From: JANRIZ01 sp033764445
GTDB lineage: Bacteria; Verrucomicrobiota; Verrucomicrobiia; JAWXBN01
Assembly: GCA_033764445.1 (NCBI GenBank)
Contig: JANRIZ010000148.1
Location: forward strand, 1-12,632
DNA: 12,632 nt
Reading direction: 5' to 3'
The notes below the pieces were generated by a model. That model searched no databases, had not been told where the DNA came from, and saw nothing but the letters and a program-made list of their open reading frames with translations. This document shows positions 6,902 to 12,632 of this stretch, piece by piece (the first letter of the stretch is position 1; every line of letters begins with the position of its first letter). The position numbers and the translations under genes were made by a program.

Positions 6902-7981
6902 TCAGCGGGGGGTATTGGGTTTGTATTCAGATTCAAATTGTGCCGGGATTTTGATGGATTGGTTCTGGTCCTTCGGGCGGCGAAGGAGTTCCAGGCAGCT
7001 ATGGAAGGCGGCGGGGATGTCGTAGCCCAGGCGGACCACCGGCAGGAGGCTGCGGCCGGGAACCGGGAAGTTGCAGTGGGCCACGACCTCCAGATCCGAC
7101 GGGATTTTCAATCCGGATTCGAGAAGACCGGCCAAGGCCTCATCGACGAGCGTGTCATCGGTGATGAACAGCGCATCGGGCCGCTGACGCGCCGGCGGCA
7201 TCATCATCAACTTCACCACCTCCCGGGCCCAACCCGGTGAGTCCGGATGTATCCCCTGCACCCAGCAGCTGGGTGTCTGATATCCGTGTTTCTGAAGGGA
7301 TAAACGCACAGAGTCGATGTACGGATTGGAGGGACCGGCCCCCGGAAGGATCAGGGTTGCCACACGTTTGCGCCCCCTGGATTTAAACCAGGTCAGAGCC
7401 CGGTCGATCAGGGATTTCCAGTCCAGGGAGACGACCGGGATCCTTGAGGAGGTCAGTGGTTCACTCAGAAGGCTGACACAGCGCAGGGCTGATGTTTCAA
7501 CCGGCAGGGTGCCCACCTGATCGGGCACCGGACCGGTGAAGATCAGGCCGTCAAGCTTGTGATTCCGGATGTCTGACTCCAGCTGAAGGGAAGTGGGGCG
7601 GTGCGGATCAGCCAAGTCGGGATAATAGGCCGTGATGCGGGGGAAGGTCTCCGAGGCCAGGCTCTGGGGAAGGGTTTGAAGCATGGTCCAGTAATGCGAC
7701 CTGTGTTCCTTTGGAACAGGTCCGGGAAACACCAGACCGTAGCACAGGGACCCGGGAGTCCGGGGACAGACCGTGGTCCCCCCCTTGCGACGGGCGCGAA
7801 CCGTTCCCTCCCCGATGAGAATGTCGAATGCCATCTGAAGGGTGGCGCGGCTGACCCGGAACCGGGTGATCAGATGTGAGCGGTCCGGAAGTGTCTCGTC
7901 CGCCCCAAACTTCCCGGTGCGGATCAGGCGCCGGATCTCGGCAGCCACCGCTTCATGTTTCCGGGCATGAACATGCAACAT
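6902..7981 (-). CDS. GntR-type regulator with LacI-like ligand-binding domain
   Basis: The 359-residue protein has an N-terminal winged helix-turn-helix of the GntR type: HEAVAAEIRRLIRTGKFGAD (9-28), LPDRSHLITRFRVSRATLQM (31-50), and the wing with GEGTVRARRKGGTTV (57-71). Residues from about 79 to 340 form a periplasmic-binding-like sensor, for example DALFITDDTLVDEALAGLLE and PSDLEVVAHCNFP. This is the AraR-like hybrid architecture in which a sugar or sugar derivative releases the repressor from DNA. It is the first gene of the operon with the glycosidase-like and NPCBM-like genes, so control of its own operon is the simplest reading. The start ATG 7981 keeps the whole winged helix. GAAGGA lies 13 nt upstream, which is long for a ribosome-binding site. 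Confidence 0.88.
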   Translation of the reverse strand: MLHVHARKHEAVAAEIRRLIRTGKFGADETLPDRSHLITRFRVSRATLQMAFDILIGEGTVRARRKGGTTVCPRTPGSLCYGLVFPGPVPKEHRSHYWTMLQTLPQSLASETFPRITAYYPDLADPHRPTSLQLESDIRNHKLDGLIFTGPVPDQVGTLPVETSALRCVSLLSEPLTSSRIPVVSLDWKSLIDRALTWFKSRGRKRVATLILPGAGPSNPYIDSVRLSLQKHGYQTPSCWVQGIHPDSPGWAREVVKLMMMPPARQRPDALFITDDTLVDEALAGLLESGLKIPSDLEVVAHCNFPVPGRSLLPVVRLGYDIPAAFHSCLELLRRPKDQNQSIKIPAQFESEYKPNTPR

Positions 7982-8015
7982 CCGGGCAGACTAATCCTTC
8001 GTCACCATTATTTCA

Positions 8016-8044
8016 ATAATAATTCTAATTATTTTATTTGATAA
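8016..8044 (-). promoter_or_regulatory. Predicted promoter of the GntR/glycosidase operon
   Basis: On the minus strand TTATCA (complement of 8039-8044) is separated by 17 bp from TATTAT (complement of 8016-8021). This fits a sigma-70-type promoter with two mismatches in -35 and one in -10. It would start transcription roughly 25-30 nt before the regulator ATG. It sits in the AT-rich part of a 253-bp divergent gap. The prediction is by eye only. Confidence 0.4.
8018..8033. promoter_or_regulatory. Inverted repeat, candidate operator of the GntR-type regulator
   Basis: AATAATT (8018-8024) and AATTATT (8027-8033) are perfect inverted arms with a 2-nt spacer. The dyad lies over the -10 and spacer region of the predicted promoter, where a bound dimer would block transcription. 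AT-rich sequence makes chance dyads more likely, so confidence is limited. Confidence 0.4.
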
Positions 8045-8071
8045 CAGATTTATTTTAGAGCGCGGCGGAGC

Positions 8072-8099
8072 ACCCGGCAGGTCTGTTTTCACGCCGGGT
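8072..8099. other. GC-rich inverted repeat in the divergent gap before cinA
   Basis: ACCCGGC (8072-8078) and GCCGGGT (8093-8099) are perfect 7-bp arms around a 14-nt spacer. No T run follows on either strand. It could be a leader hairpin or a binding site; nothing ties it to a regulator. Apart from this and the promoter elements, the gap 7982-8234 shows no gene. Confidence 0.3.
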
Positions 8100-8234
8100 C
8101 CGCCCGCCCCCATTGACAACACCCTTGAACATGATAGTCATTGAAACCGCTCGGATTGCGGGAAGGTCGCCCCTCCGACAGTCCCCTTCCCCAAAATGCG
8201 CCCCCCACTCCCGCAAAAAACACAAATCCAACGC

Positions 8235-9452
8235 ATGAAAATCGAGGTCATCAATACCGGCAGCGAGATCCTGATGGGGTTTGTCACCAACACCCATCTG
8301 GGTTTTATGGCCCGGGAACTCGCCCCACTGGGGCTGAGGATTGACTGGCAGGTCTGCGTTCCGGATGGCCCGCCGATTGCCGAGGCTTTTGACCTGGCCC
8401 TCCGCCGCTCCCGGATCATTCTTCTGACCGGGGGCCTGGGGCCCACCTCCGACGACATGACGCGCGATGTTGTCGCCGCCTCCCTCCACCGCAACCTGCG
8501 GCGTGATGAATGGCTGGCCGGACAGTTGCGCGAATTTTTCGCCACCCGCAATCTCTGCCTCACCGAGAACAACCTGGTCCAGGCCATGGTCCCCGAGGGG
8601 GCCCGTGTCCTTGACAATCCCCACGGGACAGCCCCCGGACTGTATCTGGAGGACGGGGGCCGTCACATTTTCCTCCTTCCCGGGCCTCCCCGCGAACTCA
8701 AACCGATGTTTGTCGAAAAGGTCCTCCCCATCCTCCGGGATGAACTCCAACTCGCCCGTCCGGTCTCCTGCCACATTTTGCGCACAACGGGTCTGGGGGA
8801 ATCCGCCCTCGCCCGACGGATCGAACCCCTGGTCGGCCACATCAGGGGACTGGAAATCGGCTACTGCGCCCGGATACAGGAGGTGGACCTGCGTTTTGTC
8901 GGACCCGATCCGGGGTGCGTGGCCGAGGCGGCGCAAATTGCGCGGCAGGAATTCGGTCGTCATGTGTTCACCGAGACCAACCAGTCCCTTGAGGAGGTGG
9001 TGATCGCGCTTCTGGCCGCCGCACAGAAATCCGTCTCCACGGCGGAATCCTGCACGGGGGGGTTGATTGCAAACCGGCTGACCCATGTCCCCGGAAGTTC
9101 CGGCGTCTTTCACGGCGGGATCGTGGCGTATGCCAATGAGGTGAAAACAAAACTGCTGGGGGTCCGTCCCGAAACACTCCAGACCCAGGGCGCGGTCAGT
9201 GAGGCCACCGCACGGGAAATGGCCGAGGGCGTCCGACAGATTCTGGCCACGGACTACGCCCTGGCGGCCACCGGAATTGCCGGGCCCGACGGGGGAACAG
9301 AAGCAAAGCCCGTCGGTCTCGCCTACATTGCCCTGGCGGCGACGGCGGGCACACAGGTCATCGAATGTCGCCATGCCACCGATCGACAGACGTTCAAACA
9401 GGCCACCTCGCAATCCGCCCTGGATCTGTTGCGCCGGGCCCTCCTGCCCTGA
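8235..9452 (+). CDS. cinA: CinA-family protein (MoCF/ADP-ribose pyrophosphatase-like domain plus NMN deamidase domain)
   Basis: The 405-residue protein has both domains of full-length CinA. The N-terminal molybdopterin-binding-like (COG1058) domain has EVINTGSEILMG (4-15), TGGLGPTSDD (65-74) and LLPGPPREL (148-156). The C-terminal PncC-type amidohydrolase domain has STAESCTGGLIANRL (268-282), SSGVFHGGIVAYANEVK (288-304) and TGIAGPDGG (346-354). Family members deamidate nicotinamide mononucleotide to nicotinate mononucleotide in pyridine-nucleotide salvage, and the N-terminal domain can cleave ADP-ribose. Some are linked to competence. The start is ATG 8235 because the conserved beta strand MKIEVINTGSE begins there. 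ATG 8196 adds 13 residues not seen in the family. No Shine-Dalgarno sequence is present. A perfect TTGACA lies at 8113-8118 but no good -10 follows it. The stop is 9 nt from the stop of the convergent channel gene. Confidence 0.95.
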   Translation: MKIEVINTGSEILMGFVTNTHLGFMARELAPLGLRIDWQVCVPDGPPIAEAFDLALRRSRIILLTGGLGPTSDDMTRDVVAASLHRNLRRDEWLAGQLREFFATRNLCLTENNLVQAMVPEGARVLDNPHGTAPGLYLEDGGRHIFLLPGPPRELKPMFVEKVLPILRDELQLARPVSCHILRTTGLGESALARRIEPLVGHIRGLEIGYCARIQEVDLRFVGPDPGCVAEAAQIARQEFGRHVFTETNQSLEEVVIALLAAAQKSVSTAESCTGGLIANRLTHVPGSSGVFHGGIVAYANEVKTKLLGVRPETLQTQGAVSEATAREMAEGVRQILATDYALAATGIAGPDGGTEAKPVGLAYIALAATAGTQVIECRHATDRQTFKQATSQSALDLLRRALLP

Positions 9453-9461
9453 GGAAAACCA

Positions 9462-11315
9462 TCAGCTTTCGGCCAGGACAATGATCTTATCCTCGGGGGC
9501 AAAGGTGACCATCGCGGATTTTTCGGGATTGGTGCGGACACCGTACGACTTTTCCGCATCATGCATTTCCCGGACGATCCGGTACCCGAGGGCGGTTTCA
9601 CCGCGCTGGCTGGCCGCTTCCAGGACCGTGTAGAAATTCACGGGGCGGCCAGGCTCCACATAGTCGACCACGGGTTTGAGATAGATTTCCGAACCCTCCG
9701 AGGAAAACAGGTCCATGAACACATTGTAGAGGTCGCCATTTTCGGAAAGCTGCGACATCATCAGGCTGATGAGATGGTCGCTGACAATGAAATCATCCAC
9801 GTTGGTCGCCTCGGCCAGCTCGCGATTCCGGAGGTCGAGCATTTCGCTGACAATTGAGAAGCAGGCGGCACTTTTGTCGGCCATGTCCCGCAGATGCAGC
9901 AGGGTAATGAGCGTCCGCGCATCGGATTCCTGCGGGTCCAGGGCATGATCCGCCAGGACGATCACATGATCCTCACTGACAACCCCCAACGCCTCGAGAG
10001 TCGCGCGGTCGGTCGTGTCACAGCCGGAGAAATGAAGCGACTGGTTTTTGAGGTTGGCATTTTTCAAAACCTCCTGCTCATAGGACGGCGCGGCCACGAC
10101 GGCGATGATCGAGCCGGGGGCGACATAATTGTCGAGTTCCCGGACGATGATCGCGCCCGCCTTGTTCCATCCGATGATGATGCACCGCTCCGGTTTGGGG
10201 ATCTGACGGGCGGAGGAACTGCGCAGCAGATCGGATTGAACCGGCACGGCGGTCAGGCCGCTGAGGACGACGGTGTCGTCATCCTCCGATATCACAATGA
10301 TCCGGTCCGTCGCCTCCAATCGTGTGTCCATGGGAGGATTGAGCATGATCCGCCCCGATTCCCTCTGGAGGCCCATGACCATGGAATCCTCGTACCCGTT
10401 GAGTGCCTCCCGATAGGTTTTTCCGGTCAGACCGGGTTCATTTTTGAAATAAATCTCGTCCCCGCCAAAATCCAGCAGCTCGGTGTATACGACCGAAAGA
10501 CCCGACTGGCGTGTGGTCTGGGCGGTGACCCGGGCGATGATGTCCCCGGTCATCACCGCGTGCAGTGCGTCCTTGGAACCGATCATGCGGATGACGTCCA
10601 TGTTGGCCGGGGAACGTATCTGGGTGACAATGTGATAGGGCTCGGGCCGCCGCTGGGGATGATTGGTGAGGGCCAGTGTGGTCTTGATGACAGAGGAATC
10701 GGCATTGCCGGTTTCCGGCGGGAGAATGATGAGGGAACGGGCGTCGTGGGGGTTGATCATTTCCAGTTCGCCCGGGTCATTGGGGGAGCCGCTGCGGCAG
10801 ATGATCCGTGTTTTGCCCGTGTCCCCCACCCGGCTGCGGATTTCCTCCTCCATGTCCACCTTGTCCAGGTCCGAGAGAATGGCGATGACCCCGGATTTCT
10901 GGTTTTCATTGGCCTTGATGATTTCGGGAATGATCGTGAAAATCTGGGGCGACCAGCCGAGGATGACCGTGTGGTTGGACTCCAGGACACGGGAACGTCC
11001 CTTGCGCAGAGCCTCCAGCTTCGCATCCACCCCCGCTGTCAGGACACCGATGAGTGTGCTGATGATAAACACGCCCCCCAGGGTCACCATGAACATCACC
11101 AGTCTGAAACCCCAGCCTTCATCCCCACCCATCGTGCCGGGGTCCAGGGTCCTCATCAGGCTCGCCCAGAACGCCTCAATAAAATTCAGGGGGTCCGTGG
11201 ACCCGCTCGGGGCCAGAGCCAGTCCGCCCAGGCTGACAACGGTGGCGGCAAAAACAATCAGGATCAGGGAAACGACGCTCAACCCGATGATCAGGGCCAC
11301 CGTCCCCTTGGACAT
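9462..11315 (-). CDS. CASTOR/POLLUX-type ion channel with RCK-like NAD-binding domains
   Basis: From its first ATG the protein is 617 residues. TM1 is at about 8-28 and a pore-helix-like segment at 43-58 (FIEAFWASLMRTLDPGTMGG). TM2 is at 70-95, followed by the cytoplasmic part. The first RCK/TrkA-N-like domain begins at HTVILGWSPQI (115-125) and holds DKVDMEEEIRSR and GSPNDPGELEMINPHDARSL. The second begins at RCIIIGWNKAGAIIVREL (377-394). The spacing and the LESNHTVILGWS motif are those of plant CASTOR/POLLUX channels and their bacterial homologues; the plant proteins are cation channels of the nuclear envelope. There is no TVGYG potassium filter, so ion selectivity is open. The conserved family N-terminus continues upstream of ATG 11315, where no ATG, GTG or TTG occurs in frame, so the true start is probably an AUC near 11384. 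Its stop lies 9 nt from the cinA stop. Confidence 0.9.
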   Translation of the reverse strand: MSKGTVALIIGLSVVSLILIVFAATVVSLGGLALAPSGSTDPLNFIEAFWASLMRTLDPGTMGGDEGWGFRLVMFMVTLGGVFIISTLIGVLTAGVDAKLEALRKGRSRVLESNHTVILGWSPQIFTIIPEIIKANENQKSGVIAILSDLDKVDMEEEIRSRVGDTGKTRIICRSGSPNDPGELEMINPHDARSLIILPPETGNADSSVIKTTLALTNHPQRRPEPYHIVTQIRSPANMDVIRMIGSKDALHAVMTGDIIARVTAQTTRQSGLSVVYTELLDFGGDEIYFKNEPGLTGKTYREALNGYEDSMVMGLQRESGRIMLNPPMDTRLEATDRIIVISEDDDTVVLSGLTAVPVQSDLLRSSSARQIPKPERCIIIGWNKAGAIIVRELDNYVAPGSIIAVVAAPSYEQEVLKNANLKNQSLHFSGCDTTDRATLEALGVVSEDHVIVLADHALDPQESDARTLITLLHLRDMADKSAACFSIVSEMLDLRNRELAEATNVDDFIVSDHLISLMMSQLSENGDLYNVFMDLFSSEGSEIYLKPVVDYVEPGRPVNFYTVLEAASQRGETALGYRIVREMHDAEKSYGVRTNPEKSAMVTFAPEDKIIVLAES

Positions 11316-11384
11316 GTAATTGTCGAACCAATAATTCCAACGTTCCCTGAATGAGTGTTTTGTTTTGATAAGAACCCTTCTGAT
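11316..11384 (-). other. Probable N-terminal extension of the channel, with AUC start
   Basis: Reading the channel frame upstream of ATG 11315 gives 23 more codons before any stop, ending in FRERWNYWFDNYMSKG across the junction. Bacterial members of this family typically show a motif like RxRYxFDNxMxRGT here, so these codons look translated. The frame closes at a TAA (complement of 11398-11400). In between there is no ATG, GTG or TTG. AAGGGAG (complement of 11391-11397) is a good Shine-Dalgarno sequence 6 nt before an ATC (11382-11384) and 3 nt before another (11385-11387). Confidence 0.55.
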
Positions 11385-11400
11385 GATGCGCTCCCTTTAT

Positions 11401-11416
11401 AAAAGCGGGGCTTTTT
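11401..11416. other. Small hairpin in the divergent gap, next to the channel ribosome-binding site
   Basis: AAAAGC (11401-11406) and GCTTTT (11410-11415) are perfect arms with a 3-nt loop, and a further T follows on the plus strand. On the minus strand the hairpin lies immediately before the AAGGGAG ribosome-binding site of the channel. It may affect access to that site. With only two GC pairs it is weak as a terminator. Confidence 0.3.
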
Positions 11417-11523
11417 CTTCGCAATGCAAAAAATCGGCACACGAACCGTCGGCCCCCCGTTTGCACGGAAAAGGACCCCTTCACAGAGTTGTCACGCGGG
11501 ATCATTTAAAAATCCTTGCAATT

Positions 11524-11561
11524 TGACAGGTCAAGCCTTGGAATTCGCCTCAAACCTGTCA
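11524..11561. promoter_or_regulatory. 8-bp inverted repeat upstream of the heme-HAMP sensor
   Basis: TGACAGGT (11524-11531) and ACCTGTCA (11554-11561) are perfect inverted arms separated by 22 nt. The left arm overlaps a TTGACA (11523-11528), but no -10 sequence follows at 16-18 bp. The right arm ends 6 nt before the ribosome-binding site CGGAG (11568-11572). It could be a pair of half-sites for a dimeric regulator or a leader hairpin controlling translation. Confidence 0.4.
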
Positions 11562-11577
11562 CACTCACGGAGACCGC

Positions 11578-12456
11578 ATGAACTTACTTCTGAAAATCAA
11601 TCTGATCCTGCTGACAGTCTTCATTCTCGGCCTTCTGCCCTCGGGCTACATCTCCTACGAGCTGCTCCAGAAAAACGCCCGCGAACAGGTGCTGCAGAAC
11701 GCGCGTCTGATGATGGAGGCCTCCCTGGCGATGCGGGGTTACACCAGCAAACAGATCAAGCCTCTCTTGGAGGCCCAGCTGGAGCAGGAGTTCCTGCCCC
11801 AGACGGTCCCCTCCTACTCGGCAGTGGAAATCTTCAACTATCTCCGGGAAAATTATCCCGAATACACCTACAAGGAGGCAACCCTCAATCCCACCAACCT
11901 GCGGGATCTGGCCAAGGACTGGGAGGCGGACGTGGTCAACGAATTCCGCAACCACACGGATAAAAAGGAGATTGTCGGCCACCGCGAGGGCCCCTCGGGC
12001 GAATACCTTTACCTGGCCAAACCCCTGAAAATTGCCAACGAATCCTGCCTGACCTGCCACAGCACCCCCGAGGCGGCTCCGGCCAAGATGATTGAAAAAT
12101 ACGGCAGCAACAACGGGTTCGGATGGCAGATGCACGAAATCGTCGGCGCCCAGATCGTTTCCGTCCCCATGTCCCTGCCCATCCAGAAAGCCAACCAGGC
12201 TTTCAAAATCCTCTTTGGCTCCCTGCTGGTGGTTTTTATCGTCACCCTGATTGTCCTGAATATCCTCCTCCACTTCATCGTCATCCGCCCGATCAAACAG
12301 CTCTCGGCCATTGCCGACCAGATCAGCACGGGCAACATGGATGTCGAGGAATTGCAGGTCCGCGGACGGGACGAGGTCTCAATGCTTTCCGCTTCGTTCA
12401 ACCGGATGATGATCAGTCTCAAAAAGGCGATCAAGCTTCTGGAGGACCAGGAATAA
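11578..12456 (+). CDS. Membrane sensor with DUF3365-like domain, c-type heme motif and HAMP domain
   Basis: The 292-residue protein begins with a membrane helix (about 5-27) that anchors an extracytoplasmic sensor region (28-209). The sensor contains REQVLQNARLMMEA (35-48), SYSAVEIFNYLRENYPEYTYKEATLNPTN in two parts (79-107), and GEYLYLAKPLKI (141-152). Next comes CLTCH (C157, C160, H161), the CXXCH motif for covalent heme, then GFGWQMHEIVGAQIVSVPM, typical of the DUF3365 family of heme-containing redox sensors. A second membrane helix (about 210-235) leads into a HAMP domain (235-288) with RPIKQLSAIADQIS and DEVSMLSASFNRM. The protein stops right after HAMP with no kinase, cyclase or methyl-accepting domain, so its output must go through a partner. 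CGGAG lies 5 nt before the ATG. The stop is 3 nt before the start of the next gene, a Ser/Thr kinase, which is the obvious partner. Confidence 0.9.
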   Translation: MNLLLKINLILLTVFILGLLPSGYISYELLQKNAREQVLQNARLMMEASLAMRGYTSKQIKPLLEAQLEQEFLPQTVPSYSAVEIFNYLRENYPEYTYKEATLNPTNLRDLAKDWEADVVNEFRNHTDKKEIVGHREGPSGEYLYLAKPLKIANESCLTCHSTPEAAPAKMIEKYGSNNGFGWQMHEIVGAQIVSVPMSLPIQKANQAFKILFGSLLVVFIVTLIVLNILLHFIVIRPIKQLSAIADQISTGNMDVEELQVRGRDEVSMLSASFNRMMISLKKAIKLLEDQE

Positions 12457-12459
12457 CTC

Positions 12460-12632
12460 ATGAGCGAGCTTTCCCCCGGACAAATCATCGGCAAATGCCG
12501 GATCATCACCGAACTGGGCCGCGGCGGCATGGGCGCGGTCTATCTGGCCGAACACATCAACCTCAACATCCAGGTCGCCGTCAAAATCCTGCTCTCCCAC
12601 ATGGCGGCGATGGACCCGGATTTCTCCAAGCG
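12460..12632 (+). CDS. Hanks-type Ser/Thr protein kinase, N-terminal fragment (cut by window end)
   Basis: The first 57 codons are present and run off the window. They show the start of a kinase domain: the glycine loop GRGGMG (20-25), AVYLAEH (26-32) and VAVK with the ATP-binding lysine at 42. The catalytic loop and everything beyond lie outside. AGGA sits 7 nt before the ATG, inside the end of the sensor gene, and the gap to that gene is 3 nt, so the two are almost certainly cotranscribed. The simplest model is that heme or redox signals sensed outside the membrane pass through HAMP to this kinase. Whether the kinase has its own membrane helix or C-terminal domain cannot be seen. Confidence 0.92.
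   Translation, partial: MSELSPGQIIGKCRIITELGRGGMGAVYLAEHINLNIQVAVKILLSHMAAMDPDFSK

Noticed and set aside
6898..6936. Upstream TTG start for the glycosidase-like gene
   Set aside because: It overlaps the regulator gene by 35 nt and adds a low-complexity leader. ATG 6897, 4 nt after the regulator stop, is a better coupled start.
8113..8118. Consensus -35 TTGACA upstream of cinA
   Set aside because: No convincing -10 follows at 16-18 bp, so I did not list it as a promoter.
8196..8234. Upstream ATG for cinA
   Set aside because: The 13 added residues precede the conserved first strand MKIEVINTGSE and are not typical of the family.
8055..9413. Long minus-strand open frame (452 codons) opposite cinA
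   Set aside because: cinA is certain on the plus strand. The antisense translation shows no domain and comes from GC-rich codon structure.
9894..11354. Plus-strand open frame (486 codons) opposite the channel gene
   Set aside because: It is the antisense of a well-recognised channel. Its composition is Asp-, Gly- and His-rich with no motifs.
11584..12273. Minus-strand open frame (229 codons) opposite the heme-HAMP sensor
   Set aside because: The plus strand has CXXCH, HAMP, two membrane helices and a good ribosome-binding site; the antisense frame has none of these.
1..12632. CRISPR arrays, tRNA or rRNA genes, insertion sequences, phage or toxin-antitoxin genes
   Set aside because: I looked for regularly spaced repeats, cloverleaf-like segments, transposase or integrase motifs and small paired genes, and saw none that could be supported.

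Overview
The window is a chromosomal segment from a GC-rich, probably Gram-negative bacterium. Three things point to Verrucomicrobiota or Lentisphaerota, or possibly a neighbouring PVC lineage. It has two Hanks-type Ser/Thr kinases. It has several one-component sugar-type regulators (AraC, LacI and GntR/LacI hybrid). It has a secreted protein with an NPCBM-like domain next to a glycosidase-like gene. This assignment is inference from gene content. No rRNA, tRNA, CRISPR array, insertion sequence or phage gene was seen. Shine-Dalgarno sequences are mixed: clear for some genes and absent for others.

Layout. Positions 1-177 (+) hold the last 58 codons of an AraC-family regulator. Every gene from 257 to 7981 is on the minus strand. 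In transcription order they are a GntR-type regulator with a sugar-binding-like sensor (7981-6902), a cytoplasmic glycosidase-like protein (6897-4738), a secreted NPCBM-like protein (4737-3952), a LacI-family regulator (3759-2698), a stand-alone cyclic-nucleotide-binding-domain protein (2556-2107) and a transmembrane Ser/Thr kinase (1975-257). The first three are nearly contiguous (4 nt and 0 nt between stop and start) and look like one autoregulated carbohydrate operon. A predicted promoter and an inverted-repeat operator lie just upstream of it, around 8016-8044.

On the plus strand follows a CinA-family protein (8235-9452). It converges, with a 9-nt gap, on a CASTOR/POLLUX-type ion channel with RCK-like domains (minus, 9462 to at least 11315). 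The conserved N-terminus of the channel continues upstream of its first ATG into a stretch with no standard start codon but a good ribosome-binding site, which suggests a rare AUC start. Divergent from it, a membrane sensor with a DUF3365-like region, a CXXCH c-heme motif and a HAMP domain (11578-12456) is followed after 3 nt by a Ser/Thr kinase cut off by the window end. These two look like a split heme-sensor/kinase pair.

The most interesting points are the non-AUG start of the channel, the heme-HAMP sensor paired with a kinase, the kinase carrying a BamE/SmpA-like domain outside the membrane, the cyclic-nucleotide-binding protein lacking the usual phosphate-binding arginine, and the compact regulator/glycosidase/NPCBM operon whose enzyme I cannot assign to a named family.
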